Source: Agelaius tricolor (Eukaryota > Chordata > Aves > Passeriformes > Icteridae). From it: a DNA stretch of 64,000 bases. The notes beneath the pieces are model-generated. The model was given only the letters and a program-made list of their open reading frames with translations. It had not been told where the DNA came from and ran no database searches. The stretch spans positions 1,766,001-1,830,000 of the forward strand of contig JALJCS010000039.1 in NCBI GenBank assembly GCA_023055355.1, written 5' to 3'. This document shows positions 34,635-46,348 of this stretch, in pieces. The stretch's first letter is position 1. Each line of letters begins with the position of its first letter. The translations under genes and the position numbers were made by a program.

Positions 34635-34969
34635 TCCACCACCCAGCCTTGACGGCACCTTCTAGAAAGATGCCTCAGGATATTGCCAAGTCAACAATTG
34701 CAGTTGTGCCTTCGAGGCACCTGCGACAGGGAAGCCTCAGGAAGGCTGCAGGAGAGGAAGTCCTGCACTTTGGTCTTTAGGGCTCCTGCCACAATGACAG
34801 GAGACTCCTCATTAACAATTTAGGTGACCAGATCCCACGGTCTGGACTTGATGGCACTGACAGTGAATGGGAGATGCCTTGGAAAAGTTCTGAGTCACCA
34901 AGTCCCGCAGTCTGGCCTCGCAGTCAGCTGCAGTAACAATGCCTTGGAAAAGCTCCGGGTGGGACACGA

Positions 34970-35290
34970 ACGAGTGCGCTGTGCGGGGGCTCCTCACAGC
35001 ACTGCTCTGTCCCGTTGTGCCCCGTTGCGTGCTCCCAGCTCCCAGGCAAGCTTCTATTTCCCACGTGTCACAAAGGGCCCTTGGACACCAGGTTCCGTTC
35101 CATGGCACACGGTGACCGTGCTGCAGCGTGCCACCCAGGGCCCTTGCACACACTGCCGCCTGCCCTAGGGCCACCCCCAGCCCAGCCAAAGTGGCCCAGG
35201 CTGGAAGGAATGCCTGGCCCCAGGTGTCTAAGGCAGCCCCACAGGATCTTTAGGAAGGGCTCAGAGCATCAGCAAACGCTGCCCTGCTCT
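34970..35290 (-). promoter_or_regulatory. Conserved 5' block upstream of gene B
   Basis: Counterpart of 22030-22375 and 51590-51900, with the same CACGTG-containing core. Confidence 0.45.
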
Positions 35291-35889
35291 GCGGGCTCAG
35301 GGCAGCAGAAGGAGCCCCCAGGGCTGCCAACGCAGCCGTGCTGGGAAGGGCCCGGGGCCTTCCAGGGAAGCTGGCACGGCCTCCTTGGGACACATCCCGG
35401 CCCGTGGCCATCCTAAACCCGTGGGTGTGACACGCACAAGGAACGTGTGGGCCCGGGCACGAATGCTGCTCTGAGCCCTGGGGCCCGGGCAGCGCTGACA
35501 GCAGCAGCTCTGGCAGAGTCCCCACCCAAGCAGAGCTGCCACCCCCTGAGCCCTGGCAGCGCTGGTGCCCGTCTCCTGCCCCAGAGACCTGTGCCCCCGG
35601 GGGGCTTCTGTGCCACAGGGAGCCAAAGCCCACCTGCATTGGGGGCTGATGGCAGGAGCACCTGGAGCAACTGCTGGCAACACTTGGTCTCTGTCCAAAG
35701 CTCTTACTCCGTGCTGGAATTATTTTCTCATTGAAGTCATTTGCCGCAGGACAAAAACATCTTTACCTTGAAAACACAGAAGAATCTGGCATTAAAGAAT
35801 TCCCGCTTCAGGAAAGCTTTACCTCTCATTGCTCAACTCGCTCGAGTAGTTCAAAAAAACTGCATACTTCCCAAATTAATTGAGATGCC
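35291..35889. other. Upstream flank of gene B, no gene seen
   Basis: GC-rich then AT-rich sequence. It does not match the upstream flanks of genes A and C, so homology among the three ends near 35290. No repeat or gene recognised. Confidence 0.5.
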
Positions 35890-36340
35890 CTAAGAACATT
35901 GTGAGAAACAAGGCTCACTTTTAAAATTTCAAAGGTTTATTAAACCTTAACAAAAATACAACAAAGAGCGATTAAGGAAAAATTACAAGACTGCGAGTCT
36001 CCATCAAAAGCCACGTGCTCATCTACAAAATGGATGCTCTGCCTTTTATACCCTTAGCCCCTCTCAAAGTTTTGTCAGTCAACTCTTTCCCTGCAATCCA
36101 ATGGTGGAAGTCACTTTCTTACACCTTGAGTGGAGGTCAGGTGTTGCCATGCTCTGCCTCCTGGTACCAAGCTCTCCGTCCTCTAAATGCCCCACTAGTG
36201 ACAGCAATAAGGGGGGAAGGGAAAGAGTACTATGGAGAGAACATGCAAAAATAACATAACTGTACAGCTATAAAAATTCTCTTACCGTACACATAATATT
36301 CATCTCTTAATTGTGAGAGCCAACTATCTCCTCATTCATT
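35890..36340 (-). repeat. Probable solo LTR
   Basis: On the minus strand GGTATAAAAGG (about 36036-36046) is followed some 100 bp later by AATAAACC (about 35934-35941), the spacing of an LTR promoter and poly(A) signal. No coding sequence adjoins and the ends are not defined. Confidence 0.4.
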
Positions 36341-36771
36341 TATAACAACGTGAAAGGTTTTCAAGGTTGCTTCCAACTCAAAGCAGTAACTCATTTGCCT
36401 GTCAACCACTGAGAGTCACTTCAGAAAACATAACACAGAACCAAAAACAATGGCCATCCATTGGTTTGCAAATGTTTTTCTGTGAAGGGATGATAATACC
36501 ATAATTCTAAAGGAATAAAAGCCCTCATGGAATGAAAGTCCAGTCAGTGTTACAAAAGGAAACTGAACAAATGAGTAGATTCCAAAAAGGTCAGTCCTCC
36601 CCCGGTAGAGATAACTTAGTGGCCAATAAAGTACAGCTCTGCCTTCTTGTTCCCTGTGGGAGAATCACGACCTGGGGGCCACGTTTGGACACTTTGGCAG
36701 GACAGGGACTGGCTGTGGTATAAGGTGTGTAATAAAGAGAGGGAGAACAAGGAGGAAAGAAAATCCAGGAA
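36341..36771. other. No gene seen
   Basis: AT-rich sequence between two retroviral remnants. Confidence 0.4.
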
Positions 36772-37560
36772 ATGCAGATTGTTGGTGGAAGATTAGGATT
36801 TTCTTTGAAGGATTTTGTTTGGTTCACTGGAAAGACGAATGGCTTTGAGCTGCAGAAAATGAGCACCCACCGGCACTATCAGGGAGGACTAGAGGAAGGG
36901 CAGAATATGTCCCTGGATGAACTGCTTAGAAAGATACAGCAAGTGTATGTAAAAAGGGATGCTGAAAAGGAGAAAGCAAGGACAAAGGTGATGGCAGAAT
37001 TTTTACAGCCCCCGAGGGCCCCAGGACCCAAGTGGTTCCCCATAATAGAAGGGACAGGGTCGGCTACAAGGAAGTGGCAGAAGCATTCCCTCCTCAGCAG
37101 GGGAGAGCCAACCCAAACAGCAGCTGGGAAAGAATCAGTGTGCTATCTGCTGGGCACAGGGACACTGGGAGTGGGAATGTTCACAAAAACAGCTGGACCC
37201 TCAGGAGGAGGAAGTCCAGGGGATAATGGAGATGGATTATCAGATGTGTCAGGGGCTCCCATTGTAGCAGGGACACACCACACCAGAGCCCTTGTTAACT
37301 TTTAAGGTGGGTTCAGATGGAGAGGAGGTGTGTTTCCTAGTAAAGACAGGGGCCTCTCCATCCACCTGAAATTTTCTCCCTAAGGTGGGAGAATTGTCAA
37401 AAATATCTTCAATTATTCAAGGGGTTGTGGGAATTGTAGTTTATTCGGTGGGCTTGGAAGTTTGAAAGCATCTTTCTCTGAAGGAGTTGTGGATATAGTG
37501 GTCAATGGGTTTAGGGATTTAATTCCTTTGTCTATGTGGGGTTTTGTGCAGAGCTGACAA
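36772..37560 (+). pseudogene. Decayed class I-like gag/pro remnant (ERV5)
   Basis: The first part encodes a charged helical stretch (LRKIQQVYVKRDAEKEKA) resembling the capsid/nucleocapsid border of gammaretrovirus-like gag. In another frame at about 37325-37370, a retropepsin-like motif reads FLVKTGAS, so the catalytic aspartate of DTGA is replaced by lysine. Frames are broken and no RT follows. The class I call is an inference from motif style. Confidence 0.4.
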
Positions 37561-37874
37561 GCTCCTGTTTGGAGGGGACCCATGCCCCTGTGCTTTCTGT
37601 GTTTTGTTGTTAAAAGCCAGAATTGGCAGGTTTCAGTCCTGAAACCAATTCTGCAACTCCACCAGTCTGTGGTTTGTTGTGGAGAACTAGAATTGGCAGT
37701 TTTAGTCCTGAGGCCAATTCTGTAGCGGCTGCCTTGTGGAGATGGTGTTGTCCCTATGCAAGCCTAGGTATTTATCATGCAGCTTCCTCTGTGGGGGCTA
37801 TAGGAAAACTTCAGGGGAAAATATTTTGTTATTCTTCCTCGGTTAATTTAGTAGTCGCCTCCCTACACCTGGGG

Positions 37875-38115
37875 TGGACTTGATGAAAATAAAAAAAAGG
37901 ATAAGGGGAAATTGGCTACTGAAAAGATGATTGGTTATTAAAAAAGTGATTGGTTGTTAAGAAAGGCTCTAGGCAGTGGCATTGCTTGCTGCAGAACTTG
38001 ATCATGTCCAAAAGGCAAGTCAGTGGAATAAAAGGAGCAAGCTGCTAAGGTGAACTGCTCCAGGGTGAGAAGCAAAAGCCTGCTAAAACCCTGAAATAAA
38101 AGCAACTCAGATGCT
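37875..38115 (+). repeat. Possible LTR end after ERV5
   Basis: GGAATAAAAGGAGC and, about 65 bp on, GAAATAAAAGCAACTC resemble an LTR promoter/poly(A) pair in the same orientation as the gag/pro remnant. Boundaries are not seen. Confidence 0.3.
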
Positions 38116-38887
38116 TAATTCACGGACTGCAGCTCTTGCAAAACATTTTAAAAGTAGTCTCACTCCCTCTGCTGAACAATCTATTGGAGGAAACCCCACT
38201 GAACACCTGTGGGAAACAACAAAAGGTGGAGGAGGGTGGGGAAGAACACACGCTCATCCCTCTCCCCACTCCAGGCACGTTAACGTTACAAAAGCTAACC
38301 CTATAATAAATAACCCTGCATTTACTGCCAACTCTGAACCTGGAGATGTCTCGTTCACTGATACTTCAGCCAAAAACATTGATGGTAAAAGTATAGAGCT
38401 GTTGTTACACCCCAGGTTGCAGCTTAGCTTATTTAGTTTCTTATCAGTTGACCAGAGTGTTTTGTTACTTTTGACATGTAGGGGTCATGTCAGGTCTGGA
38501 TGGTTTTGTTTAAGCCTCAGCTGGCACTGGGAACACTGTGTGGGCACTGGGCACTGAGAATACTGTTCCACATCTTTCAGGGCAATTGCCAGCCTCAGGT
38601 TTGTGCTGCAAAAACCAATTTCCATTGTGCCCTATTTCACAATGTAACCATTGATCAAATTGTGTGCTGTGGATGAATTTTTATCTTTCTGACTTTTGTC
38701 AGCTGCTCCACTTGATCATTCTATGATATTTGTAAAATCTGATAGTCCGCATGGGTTTTAACCCATCCTATATGGATTTGTTAGGATTGAGTTTGTAAAA
38801 ACAACCATTCAAATCCTCCCTTTGCCAAACCTCTTTTCCATTCACTTGCCAATGAACATTTCCCCTGACAAAATCACCGTGTGGCAC
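38116..38887. other. No gene supported
   Basis: One open stretch (about 38111-38557) has no recognisable domain or splice context. Otherwise AT-rich. Confidence 0.4.
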
Positions 38888-38965
38888 TGACTGGGCCAGG
38901 GCTCCATGGGCACCCGGCTCGGGCCCACAGGAGCCTGGAGCAGAGCCTGCGTGGCCCAGGGAATA
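38888..38965 (-). repeat. Isolated scrap of MROH-like intron
   Basis: About 75 bp around GGGCTCCATGGGCACCCGGC closely match the intron between exons 12 and 13 of the MROH-like genes (17385-17440 and 30605-30650), with unrelated DNA on both sides. Confidence 0.65.
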
Positions 38966-38991
38966 GAACGGCTTGGGTAGGGGCACAGCTT

Positions 38992-38997
38992 TTTATT
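38992..38997 (-). terminator. Candidate poly(A) signal downstream of NUP35-like exons
   Basis: AATAAA on the minus strand about 810 bp past the NUP35-like stop. It abuts the MROH-derived scrap and may be coincidental. Confidence 0.35.
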
Positions 38998-39807
38998 GAG
39001 TGTAAGAAATGTTTCAGTCTGCTAAAACTTCAGGAATTGCAAGTTCAGTTTCTAAGGCTGCCTTCTCAGAATAGTTTACATTAGAAAGCTTACATTACTC
39101 TTTAGTATCATATATCCTTAAAGGAGACCAAAAAAAAAAAAATCTGTACAGAATGACTGAGGAATCACTGTTACTTTCTTAAGCTAATGTACAGTACCCA
39201 GTGCAAAGGGCTGCAAGTGTTGAAGGTCGGGATATTGCCAATACCTAGACATTAATAACTCATGTTAATATTAAGACTACAAGACAGCCATGTCTACCCC
39301 CAGCTACTACTTACAAGAGAGTGACATGTTTTTATAGGGGCAGGTGGGAGATCACGATTGGGATTTCCTCGCTAACAAATTTTCAATCCAAAGTACTAAG
39401 ATAAATTCAAGAGCCAGAAGCACATAGTCACATAAAAAATAGAGAGATACAATTAGGAGCAGCCACAGTCTTAATCTGCCATTAGGTATCTACTGCAGGC
39501 CCTAAATTCCAGTCAGGAAACTTACGTGAGTTGTGTTTTATATGATGGTTTCACTTCCTCATCTCGTACAGCAATAGAATTGTGTGCATTGTAACTTCCC
39601 AGGAGCACAGAGAGTGCTCATCATGGTCTTTCTCAGCAGGAAATGTGGGCACGTATTTAAGAAAAAACCTATGTGAATGTGTAACAGACTATATCTATAT
39701 AGATGAACTACCTACAGTTTGCAATTCCAAAAGAAAAAAAATTAAACACATCAGGGAAAATAAAAAGCAAGGCCAAAAGCAGAGTGCCTTTGAACGAAAA
39801 GCAACTA

Positions 39808-41284
39808 TTAACTTCCTTTTTCTATACAAGGCTTGACACCAATCATGATAGATTCACCAAAAACTTTTCCATCTTTGCTTAAGGCTTTCCGGGCTTGAAG
39901 CTTAGACTGATACTGAATATGCATCCAGTTTCCTGTGTTGGACATCTGAATGAGATCAAGTGAAAATTGTGAAATGTAGTTTTTAAAATGCTTAATTCAC
40001 AATGTTTTCTGACATAAGTGTCAAACTAAGACATACCACATGCTTTAATATGTTTCCATACTGAGCAAACTGTAGTAGAATATAGGAAGCTGATGCTTGA
40101 GGAAATCTGAAAGACAGAAAAAAGTACTCATAAAATTGAGTGGTTTAAGAATTCAGGTGTTAAGATACAACCCTATGAAGCATTTACAGAAATGCAGAAG
40201 AGAGCACTGTAATATTAGAAGCAGTGACTTGAGAAATACCACCTTCTAGGCACTTTAGCACACACCCCAACAGCAGAATGGTGCCTTTCTAACTAGAAAA
40301 AATCATGTGTAGCTCAATTTAAGATGGCTAACTGAAATGTATGTGTTTGCTTGCTTTAACCATAGCTGTACTTGCAGCACATACCAATGCCAGACAACAT
40401 CAATGCCCCCAAGGATTTTTCTCGTATGCTCTAAAGACTTCACCCAGGTTTTTCCAATACTTTGGAAATCAACTTACCCAAATACAGTTACCCATGTGTC
40501 ATCGAGTTGATCTTCTGAAGTAAGGGAATCACTCTGAGTATCAAAAGGATCCAGCTGAGCAGGAGATAGAGTAGTCTTCTTAGGCTGCCCAATACTTGCA
40601 GGGCTGAACATGCTTGAAGAAGCTGTTAAATTGAAATTATATTGCTGAACAGATTTCTTTTGCAAGACAGAGTTTGTTAGAAAAGAATAAATTCAGTGTC
40701 ACGCATTTCACTTGGATGTGGAAGAGTTTGATGGGGATTTACTCACAGACAGAACAAGTAAGTCAATCATAACTTCACATCTGCAAACACACTAGGAAGT
40801 TTTTAGGACTAGCAACCTAGTGTTCACTTCAACTTCAAAACACCAATAGCTTAATACAGTTGCCAAATAGGAACAGGCCAACACAATAAAGCTTAGCAAG
40901 AAGCCACCAGTTCATACACAAGATATCAAACCTTGTGAAGATGGAAGGCAATCCATCAATCTGGGCTTCTTCACTCAATTACAACCACTTCTGTGCTCAG
41001 TTCAACACCACATTTGGAACAGGGAACAAGAAAAGCTGCTTGAAACTCAGTCTCAGAAGAAATAATTATTTCCTACTCATACCCACACACCTTTTGAAAA
41101 GCTAACAAATACACCACCTCTTCATCAACCAGCAAGGAACTGATGTAGCTTGAACAGTGATGCTTTTTCTGTATTAAAGAAAGCAGTAAGAAAAGAGAAC
41201 AGAAATTTTGACAGGACATCTACCTGCTCTGGGAGTTGATGGCAGAATTCCAGTGGATGGGCTCTGTGATAAAGTAAAGCTGGC
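39808..41284 (-). pseudogene. NUP35: Truncated NUP35 (nucleoporin Nup53) segment with introns
   Basis: Four exons on the minus strand: 41284-41224 (QSPSTGILPSTPR), 40622-40478 ([27 protein letters not shown]), 40106-40037 ([17 protein letters not shown]) and 39945-39808 ([31 protein letters not shown]). They encode the middle of NUP35, including most of the dimerising RRM-like MPPN domain that binds in the nuclear pore inner ring. Splice sites and phases are intact and the protein is very well conserved. But the last exon runs past its normal end into EKGS and TAA, and neither the C-terminal membrane-binding tail nor the N-terminal exons are present. Introns show a DNA-level copy, not a retrocopy. 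A short expressed paralogue is possible but less likely. Confidence 0.8.
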
Positions 41285-41913
41285 CTGTATTAATATACAG
41301 AAAGTAACAAATTATTCTTATAGGTATACTGCTCAGATCAAGTGATTTAAACATTCAGGTAATAATATTAATTATTATTTGCCTTAAGTTATTCTTAACT
41401 TTTTAGAGAACAGATATTTGCATGTATATTTAACCAAAGATTACCAAGAGCTATTAATGAAAAGTTATTTGGCAGCATATTTGACAGCATATGCTTTGTG
41501 AAACAAAGTAGCTTTAAGTATCAATAATCAGAAACCTTCTTAGAATAGTTCAATGCACTACTGCTGCACTGTAATAATTCACACATTCATATGCATCCTG
41601 ATGGGAAGGATATTAGTATCCTAATTTTATCAGCGTTTTCACTGCCTAAAGGGTTCAGAACTCATGGGAACATAACCTTCCCTTCTATGGAGACTATTAC
41701 TAGACTTACTTTCCTGCTCAACTATTTAGTGCATAGAAGGAAAGAATACTTTGAGTTTTAGATGGTAGCAGTTGTTTTTGTTTTTTTTTTTTTTAACATA
41801 CGATTTCAACACTCAAAACAATTTTAGTCTACTTTAAGCCTGAATTATGGCATTTCTTAGATTCAAGACCAAACAGCCTGGAGATACCTGTAGACCTAGC
41901 AACATAGGTTCTC
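41285..41913. other. No gene seen, AT-rich
   Basis: Upstream of the NUP35-like exons; contains a T run near 41775-41793. No earlier NUP35 exon recognised. Confidence 0.45.
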
Positions 41914-42300
41914 TGTCGCAGACATCTTTCATGAAAAATCCTTTCTTAGGATTTTTCCTTGTGAGAAGCTGCAGTTTCAGCAACCAAAAGTAAACAATGG
42001 TTATCTGCTGCTGTGGAATGCAACAGGTAGACCTGGGATTGGTCTCCTGTGGATGCTTGGATTTACTGACCACTCATGGCAGAGCTGGCTCTTGCTCTCT
42101 GTCTGAGACACAGATCTTTGTTATTCATTCTTGTCTATTCTTAGCTTAGCTAGCTTCTGAAGAAACCTTTTCCTTTCTATTTCTTTTTAGTATAGTCTTA
42201 ATGTAACATATATCATAAAATAATAAATCAAGCCTTCTGATCATGGAGTCAACATTCTCGTCTCTTCTTCATCCTGCAAACCCTTGTGACCATGGTCACA
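41914..42300 (+). repeat. 5' LTR of the pol-less element
   Basis: 387 bp, with AATAAA at 42222-42227 and a TG...CA frame. Confidence 0.8.
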
Positions 42301-42302
42301 AT

Positions 42303-42320
42303 TGGTGACCCCTCGACTGA
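42303..42320 (+). other. Primer-binding site, tRNA-Trp-like
   Basis: TGGTGACCCCTCGACTGA two bases after the 5' LTR. The first ten bases equal the tRNA-Trp site of alpharetroviruses; the rest is less similar. Confidence 0.6.
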
Positions 42321-42523
42321 GGAGGACAATCATCACTTGGTGAGACCACCAGAGGAGCATTGCTACACTGGGTAAACCCCGAATGTGTGGCATTGATGTT
42401 TGCTTCACAAGTGACCACAGAAATGGATTCTAGCCAGGAGCTGAAGAACTGAAGATCCGAATTTGGACAGAGTTCACAGCAAGGCTGACCACAACGAGAA
42501 CCTTCTGAAAAGCCTCCAGGAAG

Positions 42524-44426
42524 ATGTTCAGAAAGCTCAGCAGCACCATGCAGATAGCCAGAGAGTCCTGGACACTGTCACAAGGTACTGTTGGTTTTTC
42601 CCCTCCTGAAGATGAGGCCATTCGCAGTTTGTGGCTGCTCATCTGGAGGACTTCTCCCCTAGAGGATGAGGTTCCATTCTCCCCTTCAGAGGAGAAACTT
42701 ATTGCCCTCTGGCAAAAATGGGGTGAAGAGGACGGAATTCTCCTGTTGGAGACAGATCTCTCTGAGTTTTTTCGATGGGCAAAGCTCTTTGGGTTTTTTA
42801 CGAATGTGCTATATGCCCTCGATATGTTCGTCTGGGAGTGTATGGACTCCATTTTCCAATTCTTTTTGGACCGTGGGTTCGGATGCCCCTCGATTTATCC
42901 AACCTTTTTGTTGCTCTTTCTAGTCTTGAAACGGAGAGCAGCTGTTTTTCCCTGGATTGCTAACTGCAAGGGGAAAGCCCAGTTCCCCCCAGTTCTGGGG
43001 GAAGACCCTTTGGAGGGGGACGCTCTGCTGCTTTCCAGCCTCCCTGAACCACAGCGCGGGGGCGAAGTTTCACCCGCAGCCGAAGTTTATTTTACTGCGT
43101 CTTTGGAGCATGCTCAGATGGAGCCATTTTTTCCCCCCTCCTGTTGCTCTCAGGGGGGATGGGAGTGGGCGGCACCGCCCCGCACAGTGCCGCGAACGCC
43201 GCCCCAAACCCGCCCCACACGTGCAGGCGCTTCCCCGCACGGCCCCTCCCACGGCCGTCCCTCCGGCAGAGCCTGTGGGTGCTCCGGCTGCAGTTCCGCC
43301 AGCTTCCCCGCCTGCATCTGAGACCTCAGAAATGCCGCTTCCCGCGGCTGCGCTGATGTTGCTGGGCAACAGCGATCCACTGCTCCCCCCGGCCGTCCCG
43401 CTGCCTCCCGTGCAGACTCTTCCGCCTTCTGCGACTGCGCTTCCGCGGCCGATGTCAGAGTCCGGAGCAGAAGATGCTGCCGACCCCGTGCCACCCCCAC
43501 TGCCCCCGCCGCCTCCCCAGGCGGCCCCGCTGCCCTCCCCGGCAGTTCTGCCGCCTGCAGGGACTCCGTCCTCCGTGTCTGTGTCAGAGGCTGCCCTGCA
43601 GCCAGCGGCAGCTGCAGCGGCGCCTCCTGCATCCAGCGTGACTTCTTCCCCGAGTTTTTCGGGTTGTCCTGGGGCTGCCCCTACGGGGGGAGCTGGGACA
43701 GGGGAAGAGGGCGTCAGCCTGTCCTTCCATGGAGGAGGCATGGCCCGACAGCTGGCTGTGGGCGCAGCCCAGCTGCCTGTTTTCAAGATCAGCATTTTTG
43801 GCGGGTTGGGGGGTGTTTGGTCCGGGTTTTCCCCCTGGGGGATGCGAATCTCTCTGCCGCCCCTCGCGCGCCCCAGTGGCGAGGGGGAGGTGGGTCCCGA
43901 AAGTTCTGCCCCTGGTCCCCAGCCCAGAGGGGGTGGAGGTGGTGCCGTGAGGCAGATGGGAGGAACACCTGGTGCATTTGCATTGCAGAGGCAGAGGGCA
44001 CAGCAGGAAGCGAGCATCGCTTGTCTGCTGTGGGGAAAGGACATCCCCAGACCCGAGACAAAGATTCTCGGGACAGCTTCTGTCTTCCCATTGCCGGCAT
44101 GCCTCGGTGATTTTGGGGAAAGGAAGCGTTTGGTCACCCCTTCTGCCATTGTACTGGCAGCAGGGTGCGGGTCTGTGCCAATGCAGAGCCTGCCTCGGGG
44201 GCTGGGCCTGGGCTGTCTGGCTTGGTTGCTTGGGCCAGGGCCACCTCCCAGCCTCCTGTTGGGTTTGGGGGCTTTGCTTCCCCCTTCTGGTCCTAGGCCA
44301 CCTTTCAGTGGGCCAGGTCTGGGGTTCCTGATCCTTCCACATGGGCCAGGGCCCCCAGGGGCCTCTCTCTGGCTCCTCTGCTGCTGCTGCTCTTTCCGAC
44401 AAGACAAAAAAAAAAAAAAAAATTGA
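42524..44426 (+). CDS. Unidentified coding region of the pol-less element
   Basis: Two overlapping open frames. 42524-43321 starts MFRKLSSTMQIARES, has two similar acidic-aromatic segments (FSPPEDEAIRSLW and FSPSEEKLIALWQKWGEE) and then hydrophobic stretches at about residues 85-150. 42957-44426, in another frame, encodes a long Pro/Ala/Ser-rich chain with PPPPLPPPPPQ. They could be halves of one gag-like protein joined by a frameshift, or only one may be used. No zinc knuckle, major homology region or protease motif is found. The GC-rich composition of 43150-44350 contrasts sharply with the AT-rich flanks. Function unknown. Confidence 0.4.
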
Positions 44427-44933
44427 ATTGAATAAAAAAGGGTGAAAGAGCTGGCAGCAGCTCAGAGGCATTGAGGAGCCAGGGATTGGCTTCAGCCCAA
44501 GTTGTTCAATAAAGGGCTGTGGCAAGACATTTCAGAAATTTTCTCAAAATTGTTTGAAGACTGTCAATGGACTTTTGATAACTATTGATGGACTTTTTCT
44601 GTAGCAAGCCTGTTTCAGGACCAAAAGAAACTTTCAGATATGGCAAAGAGGAGCATCTTCAAGCCATGGACTTTTCCTGAAACTCAGCTGCTTGGACTTG
44701 AATTTTCTTTGCATTGTTTTTTCATTTTCTTATATTATAAAATTGTTTTAGTGATATGATAGAATTTATGTTCTACGGGTGAAGAAATTCCAAGTGCATT
44801 CCACAGGAGCACTTGAGTGGAGTTTGATTGGCAACAGATAACCTGTCAAGTGCTTGTCTTTTTCTTCGGCATGAGTACAGCAGAGAAAATTACAAACACT
44901 TTTCCTTTTAATTTAACTAAAAAAAAATGGTGA

Positions 44934-45299
44934 CGTCGCAGACATCTTTCATGAAAAATCCTTTCTTAGGATTTTTCCTTGTGAGAAGCTGCAGTTTCAG
45001 CAACCAAAGTAAACAGTGGTTATCTGCTGCTGTGGAATGCAACAGGTAGACCCATGATTGGTCTCCTGTGGGTGTTTGGATTTCTTGACCACTCATGGCA
45101 GAGCTGGCTCTTGATCTTTGTTATTCATTCTTTTCTATTCTTAGCTTAGCTAGCTTCTCAAGAAACCTTTCCTTTCTATTGCTTTTTAGTATAGTCTTAA
45201 TGTAACATATATCATAAAATAATAAATCAAGCCTTCTGATCATGGAGTCAACATTCTCGTCTCTTCTTCATCCTGAAAACCCTTGTGACCACAGTTACA
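44934..45299 (+). repeat. 3' LTR of the pol-less element
   Basis: 366 bp. It lacks the CTCTCTGTCTGAGACACAGA stretch of the 5' LTR and begins CG instead of TG. AATAAA is at 45221-45226. An A-rich stretch (about 44920-44928) precedes it as a weak purine tract. Confidence 0.8.
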
Positions 45300-45799
45300 G
45301 GGAGTGCTCCCTGTGTCCAGCTGTCCCTGCAGGATGGCCCCAGGGCAGAGCCCAGCCGGGCTCGCACTGCAGCCCCTGGAGCTTGGGGCAGACAGGGCTC
45401 CCAGAGCTGAGGTTCCTGGGGAGCACCCGGAGCTGTGCCTTGCACTCTGTTGCCGTGTGTCACAGTGCAGGCTGGCTTGTGCTGTGTGAATGTACCAGCC
45501 CTGGTTTGACTGCCAGGGGCCTCGCCCAGTCACATCTCTCCCAGGGCTGCAGCATTTCACTGGCCAGAATCTGACAAGGCATAGAGATCAGAGCAATGAA
45601 ATTAGCCAGACAGGGTTTGTCAAAGGCCCTTTAGAAGGAAGGGCTTGAGAATAAACGCTCCCTGTTTGCCACATGAACATCGAGGTGAGTGCTCTCTCTG
45701 TCTCCAAGCCACTCCCCCTCCAGCCAACGTTACAGCCACCCACTCCCTCACACATCCCCCTCGTGCCTTCCCACTGCCGTGTCCTGTCAGGGCTTCCCA
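45300..45799. other. Intergenic, no gene seen
   Basis: GC-rich sequence between the LTR element and the gene C flank. Confidence 0.45.
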
Positions 45800-46260
45800 G
45801 CCCCTCATCCCTTCATGGCCCCATCCCCTCAGGCCCTGCCCCAGCCCGGCCAAGCTGCCCGGCAGCAGCGCTGCAGCCCCACAGCAGCTCCAGAGGAGCC
45901 CCATCCAGAGGCACCCGGGAGCCCTCAGCAAGGCAGGCAGCAGCAGACGGGAAGGAGGACACAGAGGGCGCTTCCTGCCTGGCACAGGGCTTGTGGCCAT
46001 CTCCAGGCACCGCTCTCACAGGGATCCCCACAGCTCCAGGCCCTGCCCAGCCGCTCTGTCACCAGCACAAAGGCTTCAGCAGAACCATCAAAGGCCAAGG
46101 GGCTTCTGGCCATTTTCCCTGCAACACTGCACGCCTGGACAGCTGGCTGAGCCCAGGCACCCTCCTCCCCCTCTTCCCCTAAGCCCTGCAGAGCCTAGGG
46201 AGCAAAAGAAAGCTCCTGGGAGTCTGTGTATTGTAACAAACTCTATATTGATATACTAAA
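45800..46260 (-). other. Conserved 3' flank of MROH-like gene C
   Basis: Counterpart of 15690-16200 beyond gene A; only these two genes, which share the same terminal exon type, have it. Confidence 0.5.
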
Positions 46261-46348
46261 GAAAAACCAAAAAGAAGAAAAGAACAATCTGAAAGAAATA
46301 GAAAATTCCCCCTGGCTCAGGTGGCCCCAGCAGACAGAGCCTCTGGCA

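Larger units (their letters stand above)
41914..45299 (+). mobile_element. 3.4-kb LTR element without pol (non-autonomous candidate)
   Basis: Two direct repeats, 41914-42300 and 44934-45299, start at the GTCGCAGACATC block and end in CACA/TACA. They are near-identical except for a 20-bp gap in the right copy. Directly after the left copy is a primer site like that of tRNA-Trp. The 2.6 kb between has no RT, RNase H, integrase or env motif; it encodes a P/A-rich polypeptide. No target-site duplication is visible (GTTCTC against GGGAGT), so one edge may be rearranged. tRNA-Trp priming suggests an alpharetrovirus-like partner; this is inference. Confidence 0.75.

Noticed and set aside
38111..38557. 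148-codon plus-strand frame
   Set aside because: No domain, no splice context, no paralogue in the window; chance in retroviral remnants.
43070..44407. 445-codon minus-strand frame in the pol-less LTR element
   Set aside because: Ser/Gly-rich mirror of the GC-rich plus-strand frames; no motif, and against the orientation of the LTRs and primer site.
41908..45305. Target-site duplication around the pol-less element
   Set aside because: Left GTTCTC and right GGGAGT do not match, and shifting the ends by a few bases does not help.
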